Source: Oopsacas minuta (Eukaryota; Porifera; Hexactinellida; Lyssacinosida; Leucopsacidae). Taken from it: 64,000 nucleotides of DNA. The notes under the pieces are model-generated. The model did not search any database and was not told the DNA's origin. It saw nothing but the letters and a program-made list of their open reading frames with translations. The stretch covers positions 1-64,000 of the forward strand of contig JAKMXF010000299.1 of assembly GCA_024704765.1 (NCBI GenBank). The letters are read 5' to 3'. A program made the translations under genes and the position numbers. Positions 29,979 through 42,500 of this stretch are shown here, piece by piece; position 1 is the stretch's first letter; every line of letters begins with the position of its first letter.

Positions 29979-30914
29979 TTACAACCTATCACCTGCGTTC
30001 AACTTGATCTAAAAATCCTTCAATTTATGAATATAGTAAACATAGACTCTATGAAGCAGAATGCGTGTACAGAACTGAAATAACTATCTTTCTTGTAAAC
30101 TGATTTTTCTAAATGTATATCTAATGTTTATCTATATTATTCTTAATATTATTATTGTTATTGTGTTAGCATTTATTTATTGTATTTCACTATTCGCTCT
30201 CAGAGCAACTTCTATATCCATTCATTACTCATGTTCTCAAGTATTTCCGCAAACGTTCATATAACTGTCATTATTATTATTCTACAAATCTGTAATATGT
30301 AACATCGGACAGAAATATATTATATTCTACAGCATGCCTTTTATATTATTTAATGAAACATGTAATAATTTACTTCCGCCAAGGAACTGTTAGAGGTGTT
30401 AGAAAACGTATAATACCCTCCCAAACTTCTCTCTCAGTTTAGCTAGGTTGCCTTGCTAGTAATCGCTAGGATCGTTATCCGAATCTCTTGTTAGTATTTA
30501 TGGTGATAATATCTCCATAATTTGTGTCTAGTATTACTCAATATATATTTAGAATTCAATTATACTCTGACCTTGTGTGCACATGCATGTGGTATCTTAT
30601 CGACTATTTTCTGCATAATAGCAGCTGCATTGCTTGCTTCTAATGAATATGACTTGGGTCATTCTATTTGGATATATTTATGTATATACTTACTTGCTGT
30701 ACTACTCTTAACTCAATCATTCGGTATTTTGGCTGAAACTAAAATATTCTTTGTAATAGTGGTAAGGGACTTATCTACCCATTATAGTTACATAATTAGC
30801 TCCTAAGCGCTAAGGAATCGTGGTGCGATCTTAATAATTGTTACAAACAGATATGGAAAATAACAGAATATATAGAAATATGTGCTGGTTAAGTTAAATA
30901 TAACTGTAAATATT
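29979..30914. other. intergenic between convergent MEX3 and NF-kB genes
   Basis: 936 nt holding the 3' UTRs of two convergent genes. The 94-codon hydrophobic frame at 30522-30806 starts with TTG, has no ATG that helps and is not supported. No repeat longer than a few bases was noticed. Confidence 0.5.
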
Positions 30915-32723
30915 TCAATATCTAATTAAACGATCCAATGACTCTTCTTTCTTTCTTTTCCTCCCTATGCCCTCAGGATCTACCATCCTAAGTTCAGGTT
31001 CATAATAGAACTCTATTGGATTACTGTATAGACTGTCTGAAAGCCTTCTGAGACGAATAAAGACTGTATGGGTCCGCTTAATGTTAATATCTGTATAAGA
31101 AGGTGTCTTAATAGAAACTGCATACTGATGGTGTACATCATTAGAAGTTATAGCTATATTCTGATACCATCCTATTTCATTATCTACACTATCTCTCTCT
31201 TCAGAGAATATAACCTCTATGTCATTCTTTTGAATCTTCTCGCATAGGATTAGTATCTCATCGCTTCCCTCTGGATTTCCCTTGCTTACATTAATTTTAC
31301 AAATGCGAGGAGAGCTTGAGTGTACTGACTGTGAGTCGAATATTGAGTGAGTAGTGAGACGGCTCAGCTCTGTGAATTCACCTCTAACTTTATGTTGTGT
31401 GTATATTATGAGTGATAGTTTGACAGCTGACAGGTTCTGTGGTGATGACGTATTCCTCTCTTGTCCTAAACTAATTTCTTTATAGTCCTCCTCTGTCAGA
31501 TGTTTTTTGATTAGTTCTTCCAAAGCTGACTCGCTTCCTGTTCCGTTAAGATTGCTACTAGCAAGGGCAGAGCGTAATGCATCTACTCCTATCTTCTCCA
31601 CAAGTCTCCTTGTTTCTAACTGCATTTCAGCACTCTGTGTAATCAATTTCTTCTTGCAGTGTTGTATGGAAATATTACCTAACAACATCTTAGGACTGGA
31701 TGACGAAACAACTCCATATCTGACCATAACTCCCCGATGCACATCTCTCCCTACCAGACTATTAGCGTGCTGACATCTCCCCTCATCTCCCACTAGATAT
31801 CCTACTACTATTACTCTGCCCTCGTAATCATTGAACAGGAGAGTGGGGTGTGTCTTTCTACCTCTCTCTGAGTACTCTCCAGGTATTCCTCCGTGTGTGT
31901 AGCCCTCACATTCATAGCGGAATCTGTATCCCTGAGATTTAGGTTGTTCTGAGATTATAACTGTCGGATGATTATCCCCATTTTCTGTTATTATCTCTAC
32001 CCGTTTAATTCCATTAACAACCTTAGGATAGTATTGCTCTAGAGCATAAGAAAAATCCTCTATAACAGTATCAGCCTTGAGATATCCTATATTAAGCATG
32101 TACCATAGTAGAGTCCTGTACTCTTTGAATATGTAGTTATCTGGTACTAGCTCTGCTTTATCACTACTCTTATTAGCGTGGGGTATTAATCGGTGTAAAC
32201 TGTGTAACTCTAAGGGATCAGCAATACGTAGCAGATGTTTTGCTTGATCTTCTTCTAACTTCCAATCTACTCTACTCTGCGAGTTTAGTTTAGAACTCGG
32301 CTCTAACTTAAGATAAGATCCTAATGCTGCAGTGCTGGAATGTATTGGTAAATAGAACTTTCTGAAATAACTGGCCCAATTCGGGAGTGTATAAGAAGAT
32401 GAGTTGTGTGTGTAAAGGTTCACTATCTTGTTACTTAGTATATTTTGTTGTAACCAAACTAGTGTACTGTTACTACCATTCATTTCTGTTGTAGAGAATG
32501 TATCAATAGATAGAGGGGTCCATACCAGTAGCAAGAACATGTCTCCTAGTCCTCTGATCTCTTCCTTATCGAAATATGCTACTTGTGTAACCTCTAGCTC
32601 TCTACAGAGCAGTTCTTTCTGTACCCACTCTAAATACTCCTCTATTTGTGTTTCTGAATCGGGTCTACTGGTGTGTGGAGACATCACCAATGCTATTACA
32701 TGTGTTTTTATTTTTACACTCAT
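30915..32723 (-). CDS. NF-kB (Rel homology) protein with a novel N-terminal SEFIR/TIR-like and death-effector-like region
   Basis: Single-exon protein of 602 residues. Residues 252-432 are the DNA-binding half of an RHD: VIISEQPKSQGYRFRYECEG holds the recognition loop, then HGGIPGE, NSLVGRDVHRGV and SIQHCKKKL. Residues 433-577 are the IPT dimerisation half (SIFDSQS, ILILCEKIQKNDIEVIF, KTPSYTDINI, VFIRLRR). The nuclear signal RKRKK at 588-592 is near the end. There are no ankyrin repeats, so it resembles a p50-like protein without built-in inhibitor. Residues 1-145 alternate strands and helices (KTHVIALVMSP, EEYLEWVQKELL, DMFLLLVWTP, NKIVNLYTH) in SEFIR/TIR order. Residues 158-232 (AKHLLRIADPLELHSLHRLI ... 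YRTLLWYMLNIGYL) look like a death-effector fold. The RHD call is firm; the N-terminal calls are inference. Confidence 0.9.
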   Translation of the reverse strand: MSVKIKTHVIALVMSPHTSRPDSETQIEEYLEWVQKELLCRELEVTQVAYFDKEEIRGLGDMFLLLVWTPLSIDTFSTTEMNGSNSTLVWLQQNILSNKIVNLYTHNSSSYTLPNWASYFRKFYLPIHSSTAALGSYLKLEPSSKLNSQSRVDWKLEEDQAKHLLRIADPLELHSLHRLIPHANKSSDKAELVPDNYIFKEYRTLLWYMLNIGYLKADTVIEDFSYALEQYYPKVVNGIKRVEIITENGDNHPTVIISEQPKSQGYRFRYECEGYTHGGIPGEYSERGRKTHPTLLFNDYEGRVIVVGYLVGDEGRCQHANSLVGRDVHRGVMVRYGVVSSSSPKMLLGNISIQHCKKKLITQSAEMQLETRRLVEKIGVDALRSALASSNLNGTGSESALEELIKKHLTEEDYKEISLGQERNTSSPQNLSAVKLSLIIYTQHKVRGEFTELSRLTTHSIFDSQSVHSSSPRICKINVSKGNPEGSDEILILCEKIQKNDIEVIFSEERDSVDNEIGWYQNIAITSNDVHHQYAVSIKTPSYTDINIKRTHTVFIRLRRLSDSLYSNPIEFYYEPELRMVDPEGIGRKRKKEESLDRLIRY

Positions 32724-33312
32724 TATGTAAATTATTATTATTTACTTTGCTATTATTGTTGTCCTTTATTTATACAAATATTATTGTAAACAAGTTACCT
32801 TCATACGAAGGGACAGATTGCAAAGCAAGGGATTTCTTTTTACGAACCATCCTTAATATTTCGAGAAATTTACTATACGCAATGTCCTAACTAATGACTT
32901 TTCCCCCATAAATTATTCTGTGTCTGCTAGCATAATAAATATAATCAATAGCAGGGATATTATTTAGGGAATTTCAATTTATTATCCTCTTTACATTGCT
33001 TACTTCATTTTAATTATATTATTGTTTACTGATAAGTTGTTTATTCAGGGTATATTCCTCTATATATTAGACAATTTATCCGAGTGTAAATAATGAAACG
33101 AATATACTTAGCTAATTGCTATTCTGTCCCCAGTATAAAATAATTAATTTATCCTCTTCAAATTATGCTTGTCTTCCTATCATATTACAGGAATTTCCCT
33201 CATTGTTCCTACTCCGAATATTTAATTATTAGAAACAAATTATAACTACATAGTGCTGAATAGTGTATAGGTTTTATAATCCTCCTACATTAGCTTATAG
33301 ATTATCAGTATA
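32724..33312. other. intergenic, NF-kB to the transposon (shared upstream region with the Trio-like gene)
   Basis: 589 nt of A+T-rich sequence between two divergent genes, including the NF-kB 5' flank. I saw no kappa-B-like decamer, hairpin or gene. Confidence 0.45.
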
Positions 33313-33494
33313 CAGTGAAACCTTGTTAATACGAACACATCTAATACGAATTCCCGGTTAAAAGACGAACAGAATTTTACACAATTTGAGTCCGTACAAT
33401 GGTTATTCAATTGTTTTACTCCTGTTAATACGTACTCTGGATAAGGAGTACAAATCTCGTTGTCCCTTGATTACGTATTAACGAGGTTCTACTG
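33313..33494. mobile_element. Tigger/pogo-like miniature inverted-repeat element
   Basis: 182 bp bounded by TA at 33311-33312 and 33495-33496, the target duplication of Tc1/mariner-superfamily elements. The ends are imperfect inverted repeats: CAGTGAAACCTTGTTAATAC at the left and, read on the other strand, CAGTAGAACCTCGTTAATAC at the right. About 19 of the first 23 bases match. The CAGT start and the CCTCGTTAATACG-like core are typical of Tigger/pogo-type ends. It holds no transposase, so it is non-autonomous. Its right end lies 14 nt before the Trio-like start codon. Confidence 0.8.
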
Positions 33495-33508
33495 TAGATA
33501 TATTCCTA

Positions 33509-36500
33509 ATGTCAGGACACTTGTTTATTCCTCAAATCAATCCATCTAACTCTCCTGCTTCTAACGACCGTCAGCCTAGACGGAGACATACTAACCCTTC
33601 TATCCCGACTCATATACTGTCACACATTGACTCCCCTGAGACATTTGAATCTCTCCTTTCTCCCAGGTACACATAACTACATTATTATTATTATTATTAT
33701 TAATATTTATGTTACATTCCTGTTACTACTACTATATTTGTTTTAGACCTCACGAAAAGGCAAGTACTCCTAACTCTGCTGGAGGTACAGCTCCACTACT
33801 CAAAAGCACGAGTAGCTTAGAGTTCCATAACTTCTCCTCTCCTTTCCCTCCCTCCTCGGAGGTCAGTAGAATAACCGTTATTTCTGATGAATCCTCTCAC
33901 ATGAGTGCAGACTCTACAAGGCTAGAACAGCCTCCTGCTACAGCTGCTGAGATCCTAGATACGATAGAGAAGAGACTGTGTATCATGGCGGGAGGTATTG
34001 ACAAGAAGGGAAGGCTAATTCTTTGCATACCTGCTCAAGCTAAGGTTGTTATTCTCTCATAATATACGTACGTATATAGGTAATAACATTACCTGTATAG
34101 GAATTCTGTTATGATGCAGATGAGCTGAGGAGACTGATCCTTTATCTAGCAGACACACCCCCTCTTGAACTTAAGGCACTGGGGTTCATTGCCGTAGTTG
34201 ACGCCAGACACAGTCCATGGACCTCTAGCAAGCTCATCCTACATACTCTCAAAGATGCTCTCTCCTCCCACCTCCTTAAGGTATATCTCTTACAACCAGA
34301 TCAGTTCTGGAAGAAGAAACAGGCTTCTATAGGTAAGCAGCAGTGTATTACTAGCTGTATCGAAGATTTATGGTATTTATAACAGGTCATAGTAAGGAGA
34401 AAACTAAGCTCCCTTTTGAGACAATTCTTCTCTCCTCCCTCGAGAAGCTAGCCCGATATTTAGACTTGAAGCAATTGCCTGCTGAGATGGGAGGGACTCT
34501 CCCTTACGACCACTCAGAGTGGATCAAGCTCCGGCTACAGCTAGAGCATCTGATAGCTTCTCATAGCTTTATTATGGACCACTTTACTAGACTGGAGCGT
34601 CAGATTACGCATGAAGACAATCCTAGGTAGTAATAAGACTGGTTATTAGTATGTTACAATATTTAATAATTGATTCTATAGAGATATTCAGTCAGGAGAG
34701 ACTGTTCTAGAGAGACAGAGACAGCTGACTGAACAAATACACAAATCTCCTCAAGGGTTCTTACGAGAGGCTGATGACTTCTTGGAGAGAACAGAACAAT
34801 CTCAAAAGATTAGAAGTCCTACTCGCCCCCAATTCATGGTTAGCTATAACTAATATATTATTTGACAATAACTGTGGTTTATGTTTTTGTCTATTATAGC
34901 TATCTCCAGCAGTGCAAGTACCTTACAAACAGTATGCAGCTGTAATAGTCAGGAAGCTTATAGACTCTATGCAGAGAAGACAATTTCAGTTGTCAGTTAT
35001 AGCTGAGGATAAGACTGTCAGACTAGAGCACTGTATCAAGGTAACAGCTGGTATTAGCCTATAAGTTTATATGTTACGTCATGTACATAGGTTCACATAT
35101 TTGAGAATACTAGTGTAAAGCTAAAATCCTGGCTGATTGCTCACGGAGAGGAGAACCTGTCTGGTCCCTCTCACATAGGAGAGTCCTCGGAAGAGAGTTC
35201 TGAGATGATTGAAATTTTGAAAAGGTTCAAAGAGAAAGTTGTTACTATTTCCGGTGAAGTGAGGCATCTTTCGCGAGTAGCTCAGTTGATTCTCTCTTCA
35301 GATCCAACTGCTCCTTCTGACCATGCTAGCTCTCTTACAAAGCTTGTTGGTAACCGTATGGGTCTACTACATCAGCTGATGAGTCAGCTAGCTAATCGGT
35401 ATTATTAGTATATTGAATAATATTTATCTTATTTACCTGTTTATTTATTTGTTTACAGTATTCAGTCACGAGAAAAGATTCTTAATCTAGGAATTAGTTT
35501 CAATCAGCTGTGTGAAGAGCTTAAGGAAGTGATTAAGCATAAACACACCTTAGGGAATAGCTCTGAGAGAATAGTAGAGTTATCTAACCAAATTCTTCAG
35601 GTTTATATAGCAGTATTATACTTGTACATGTAGTTATGTATTTGTTATTAGGGAGGTCAGAGTCTTCTACAGGAGTTCAGACCAGAGAATTTCGCTTATT
35701 CACAACAACTACAAGGGGATTACCCGCGTACCAGTCTCCCTCCTCTCCACTATTCACCTGCTATTGAGTATACAACCAGACAACTAGAATGGAGTCATGA
35801 ACAGCTGTCTAGAGCTAATTCTAACGCTAGGAGGAGGCCTCCTGATGCTGATGGATACAGACTACAACAAGAAGAGATTACTCAAGTGAGTTAGCTGTCT
35901 TTCATATATTTCTACTTATTATTCCTGATATATGTAGGCTATTGAATGGGTAGAGAATGTGTATCATACTATGTTAGATGGTAAGATGCGAGTCTGGGGT
36001 AGTTCAGATGAGTTAGAGCAGTTACTAACAGATTTTGATAATCTTAAAGCTAACATAAATTCAACAGTAAAATACTGTCAGAACCTAATTACCCGCTGTA
36101 TCTCTTATGAGACTAATCAGCCTTCTCAGCTGATCGCTCCTCATGCACCTACTCTCCATTTCCGATTACGCTACCTAACTCAAATGAACACAACTCTAGA
36201 CAGAGCTATGCTAGAGTACGGAGATAGACTCCGTCTAGCATTAGACCTCCAGTTAGCTAGAATTAATGTAAGCAATAATCTGAATAACTATAAACTACTC
36301 ATAGCTGCTGGTAGTGTAGAAGCAGCTAAACAAAAAGAACTGGTAACTAACGACCTAGCTTGTACTACTGGTACAGCTACGTTCTTACAGCAACAGCTCT
36401 CCTTGCCTCTGGTATCTGTTCCTCCCTCTATTCTACCTCACACAGAGTACAGACTAATGCCGGAAACTGATCGTGCTATAGTGTCACTATTAACCGATCT

Positions 36501-39500
36501 GTCTAACATGCAGTCTCAATTAGAGGCTATATGTACTGATTCTAATAGAACTTTTACAGGAGAAGGGAAGGAAGATATGCTTAGAGATATTAGAGATAGA
36601 AGGAGTTGGATATCTGATATAGGATTACCTGGTATCTTGTCTCTGAGTAGGTGGGGACAGGAGCAAGAAAAGGATAATGAATCTCTTGCTAGATTCCTTC
36701 AATTTGAAAAAGAACACTTCTCTATAGAGACTTCAGTGTTAAAGCTCCTCAAGAATTCTCAATTAATAGATGAAGCTAAAATACTGAAGGAAGAATGGTC
36801 AGCGTACTCCCAGCAGTTCTCTATTGTAAAATCTCTATCCTCCAATGCTAGTACTTTTTACAGAGCAATGGAGCATGCTTATAGCACAGCAACCTCTCCA
36901 GTGGACATATCAGATACAGAGCCTAATAAACAGCTGAGAACTTATTTAAATCTACGATCTATTCTTCTCTCTTGTAAATCTGAGTGCCAGAGTTCATTAG
37001 ATAAACTTATGACTCTTACAGATGAGTTAATACTACTCATTGGTAAGACATTTGGAGTAACATTCAAGCATACAAGTATGCTACTGTCTTGTGAGAAAAT
37101 AGAGGACAGGTTAAATACGTTTGAGTTAGAATGGAGATTAGTTCTGAAGGAAATAGGTATGGAACCATTTGATACGTTAATTCGTAATTGTAACGATGTT
37201 CTTACCGCTTTTGAGAGTTATACAGACGAATTTGGAGGAACGTTAAGAGTTGGAAATAGCAAAGAAGATGTCAAACAGCTGACTTTTGAACTATCTGGCT
37301 GTGTTAAGAACCAAGAAAAACTTGCAGAAGACAAATTATCTGTAGAAGAGATGGCTAACGAACTTCTTAAAATGCACAAACTGTTACAATCTCATGAAAA
37401 ATCGCGAGTTGAGTTGCTTTTAAGTGATATATGTAGAGCTAAGGAAGAACTGAATATACTGATTACTGGTAGAGAGAGTTTTATTAAAGAATGTTCTCTC
37501 TTCCATTCCAGATACTCCGCTCTTGTTAGAGAGATTGAGAGATTAGAACAGACATTATTCAAACCTCAGTCATTAACTGTCAATCAATCAAAAGATTCTT
37601 CTTCAAAAATCCAACAAATCAGTGCTTCTTGCCAGAAAGAAGTTAACCAATTCTTGAAATTCACAGATAGTATCCATGATTTTCCATCTACTGAAACTCT
37701 ACACATTAAGAATATGCAACACAGAATAGAGTCTAGATTGTCAGAATGTCAGAAGCAGTTGAGAGAGAAAGGGGCTTATTCTAAACAGGAGAAGGAGTTG
37801 GAGGAGTTAACTCAAAAAGCAAGAGCTCTATACAACTGGTATCTCGACCATATGGGAGCTTATCTACAGAACATCAGCTCTCTGCCTTGTACTAAACATG
37901 CTCTCAATGAATATTCTTTGGAAATGACGACATTTCAACAACAGATACTATTATCAAAAGAATCAGAACACGAGACGTTACAGAACAGAGCTGCTCTATT
38001 CATTCGCTCTCTAACGGCTGAATCAGACAGATATAAGCTTGAACATGTGTCAGAAGAATTGAAAAACATTCATAAGAAACGAACTTCACATTTTAACGAT
38101 CTTCAACACTTAGCTCACCTATCTACAGATATTCTATCTTGTTGCGAAGAAGTGTCTATTCTAATTTCTGATATTGATGAGTTTTGTCAAACAGCTGATT
38201 CATCATCAATAGATGTATTTCAAGAATATCAAGCTCGTTTTGAGCTTTCTCAGAGCTGTATTACCAAACTATCATCTCTCTTCGAGCAGTTCTCCTCACA
38301 TCCAGCTGCTTCACTCTCCCCACACGAGTCAGCTGATATTCAATGCATGAAAGCTCTTGATACATTTCGTAGAGAAGTGCTGAAATTAAAGGTACACTTT
38401 AATCAGGTAGAACATGCATTTCTATCTTGTGAGCGTAGCTTCCAAACTCTACCCTCTCTTGACAACTCTTCACATAGAGAACTCGAGTTACTACGTGACG
38501 TCATATCACAAGTTGACGGAGATCTAGCTCGTATTAGTCGTGTATTTCCTCTGACACTAGCAGACACACAACAAGCTCTAAACAGTGTCACCAGCTCTCA
38601 ATCAGCACTCTCTAGCATTAATCGTGTTACTTTAGAGAAGAGCTATTCTACTTCTAAACTCAATACTCTTGCAAGCTCTCTTCTTGTTAAGTATAATACT
38701 GCTTCTGATTTCTCTCTACAGCTGTCTAATATACTCAACAATCTTCTATCCTTCTTATCTGCTACAGAGAGTTGTAGAGCTATGCTACAGAACCTGCTAA
38801 CACAAGTTAACGCTAACAAAGCTCTGCCCTCTCCTCTCCGTATTGAAAGGGTAGAGAAGAGCATTTCTAGACAGTTGACTGATAAATCTGATATAACTGA
38901 GAGTGTTAAAGAAATCCTAACTGATAAACAGCTCTCTCAAATACTGTCTAAGTTAAACAGTTCTACTGCTACAGTACAGCAACTATTCACTCAACTGAAA
39001 AGTGCTATCCGCCTCAAGACTGAATCAAACGGAGAAAAGTTATCACTAGATCAAGTGGACAGATTTGAGTTAGAAGCTTTTCAAATGATTGATTCTATCA
39101 AACTCAAGATGGATGACATTCCTGATATGGATTTGGTTGTGCAGAAAGGTTTATTAATCAATTCAGTCCGCGAGCAGCTTGACGGATTAACTCTAGAAGA
39201 AGACTTTATTAAAATGTTAATTAAATCAGTCAATCATCTGCTAATGACTGGTAACTCTATAATATCTACAGGACATCCTAAATGGCTCCGTGTAGAGAGA
39301 CTCAGTGAGCAGGTATCTGCTACTCTCAAAGAGTTCAAAGATATCGTAACCAGCAATAAACAGAGACTTAACTTGCTGATGGAACTCAGCTCTTCTCTTA
39401 CTGATATGAGAGAATGGTGTAATACTGTCAGTCAATTGACAGCTACTCCTCTACCTGTAGAACATAGCAGAGAGCTTATACCCCTCTACCACAAGACAGA

Positions 39501-42500
39501 AGCTTGTCTTAACTCTGCTCCTGCACATTTATCATTAGTGGAGACCTCTCTGTGGTTAGCTCAGCAGATAAAAGTACAACAAATAACAGAGATTGTGCTT
39601 GATATCAAAGTAGATTCTGAGTCATTATTCGAGCTTCTTAAATCAAAGAGAGATGATATTCAAGCTAAAAATCTCCTCTCAGAGTCTTCTCCCCCTCTCT
39701 CCCATACGTTCCCTCAATCAGAGACTTCTCAAGGAGATAGCTCAGCTCCTAATACTGTAATTATGAGACATACCTCCTCAACAAGTTCTCAGGAATCTAA
39801 ATCTTCAATCAACACGGTAGAACAGGACTATGCTCTTAAATTCATTAATTATGTCATTAAAGATTTGCTATTCTCTGAAGCTGCTTATGTTCAGCACTTA
39901 AAGAAATTGGTACAAGTATTTATTCCTTATTTTTCACAAACACACATAACTCCAGTTAGTTTACAAGGACAGATCTCAGCTCTATTTGCTAACATCCAAG
40001 AGCTGTACTCTCTACATTCCAATATATTATCAGAACTGGAAGCTAAAGACGTACACGCAGAAGATGTGTGTCATGCATTCGCTTCTAGAGAGAAGGAATT
40101 TTGGGCTTATTTCATTTACATGAAGAATTCATTCCAGTCCCAGAAATTGATAGAAAAACATGACGCTAAAGTCTGGCAGCACATATCTCAAGTGCTGAAC
40201 ACTGTACATCCTCTACAGTTCTATCTCTTACAGCCGTTACAGAGAATACCCAAGTATCAGATCCTGATTAAGGACTTGTTAGATTACGCCATCGCTTCTC
40301 GGTCCCCTCACGCCTCTTCTTTAGACTCTACTCTCAATCTACTACATTGGATTCCTACCTGTGCTGATAATGCATTACACTGGAGCTTTTTGGATGAATG
40401 CACACAATCCGTGAATGAGAAAGATATTCTCCTACAAGATGCGTTCTATGCTACTTTTGGCTTCAAAGAGAAGAACGCTAGAGAATACAGAATATTTATG
40501 ACATCAGAACATCTCCTATTCTGTGACGTCATTCACCAGTCTCATTCTAACAATAAATATATTTTCAAAGATGCGTTTAAACTCTCAGAATGTTTCCTAA
40601 CATTCTGTTATGTTGATGTATCTTCAAAGTTCAGAGTTTCTACATTCTCTAAACCTGTAGTGCTATCTTATTCTATTCTAGCAAAGACTCCCGAAATAAA
40701 GAACAAATGGGTAGAAGGTATGATAAAGCTGCTAGCTGAGTTCCATGGTGTGTTACTCCCAATACGAGATAACCCCTCTAAAGCTGGATCTCCCCCTCCT
40801 GGCATTTTTGAAGTAACTGCGAACTTTGAACCCACGAGTTCTGGACTGTTCCTCAAATTGGTAAGAGGACAGAAGGTCCGTGTCCTTAACAAAAGTCAAG
40901 GTGACGTATGGTTAGTATCCGTGGTTGGATCAATCTGCGAGGAGGGACTAATCCCTTCATCTCATCTCAGAGAGATCCCAGTACATAAACCCAGCTGGGC
41001 TAGTTCTTCTGTATTCTCTGAATCAGCATTCTCACAAGATCCTTCTGTCATATTGTCCAGCTGTCAGCTAGACTACTCGCATCTATACACTCTACTCTCT
41101 GATTACAGTATAGAGGATGATAATTCTATGATTGAAGAGACCTGTCCTTTCAAATCAGGAGATCGTGTCATGGTCCTGGATACTGAATCAGATGCTACTC
41201 TATGGTTAGTCGGTAAATTGGTTGGTCCATTCGAACTTGAGCCCGAAAAACATCTCCCTTACCTCTTGCTCGTAAAGGCTGTTCGTCCCTCAATTAGTAA
41301 TAGGAGCAGAGGGCTAACACACAATAGTGAATTCTCTCCCAGTCCTCAGAACAGAGTTAAGGGTAGAACAATAGACTCTAATTTATCTGAAAATGATATT
41401 ACAACTCAACCAGAGCCATGTAACAGATCCCCCGCTCCCTCAATAGATACTCTCCCAGGAGATGAACAAGACACAGAACAGGAAGTAACTGATCAGCAGT
41501 GGGAGAGATTGAAAGAACAGGCTAGCTATCTACATCTATCTACCTCCCCTGCTTACTCAGTATCAGAATTCCCTCAGCAGAAAGGCAGTAGATGCAATAG
41601 CTCTCCTCTAGAACACCAGAGTGATACAATGATGGTTAATGTACTCAAGGATTTTGAAGCAGATGAGTCTGACCTTCTAACAGTGCATCTAGGGTCTCGT
41701 CTAGAAGTGCTATACACAGAAGGTACGGGATGGGTTATGTGTAGATCTCTAGCAGGAGAGGAGGGATTAGTACCTGACTCATGTCTAGAACTATCCTCTC
41801 TGGAGGATAGCTTAGCTCCTACTATCTCTCATAAGAGCTCTCTGTCTCAGCCTGTCACTCTATCTCATAATTACGTCAAATCTTATGACAGTCAGGACAG
41901 TAGTGTGCCTTCTGACTTTCCTGTCCTTAGTCAAGTAAAGTCTTACCACACATCTCCTGATAGTGTGTGTAGTGGTGAATATTCTGCCGCCCTAAATGCC
42001 CCCAATCTAACAGCACTAGAAAAGAGCTCTCTAGTTATAGACGAGTTAGTTTCTACTGAACAAGAGTATGTACAGGATCTGACCTATTCTCTAGCGCATT
42101 ATCCTGAAGCATTTAACAGAAAAGAAGTTCCTAAACAGCTGCAGACTATTTGTACTGAACTATTCGAATTAGTTTCTAGACTACACAGTTTCCATCGTAA
42201 CATATTTCTACCAGTTCTACGTATGTGTCAGTCTCATCCTGAGAATCTCGGAGAGTGTTTCACGTCTCAAAGAGAGAGTCTTAAGCTATACATAGACTAT
42301 ATAGAGCAGAAGCACTTGGTAGAAGGGCCTATGCGTGAATACAGCAGTCAAATAGAAGAATTAGATAGGAGTATTCCTAAGAAAGCTAAACAGACATTAG
42401 CTGACTACTTAATACGTCCTGTACACAGGATCACTAAGTACCCTCTAATCTTGCAGGATATGTTAAAGTACTCTATTAGAGCTGACCAGCATCTCCCTAA

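Noticed and set aside
30522-30806. 94-codon hydrophobic frame with two membrane-like segments
   Set aside because: It starts with TTG, lies in the 3' region between convergent genes, and hydrophobicity is expected from T-rich DNA.
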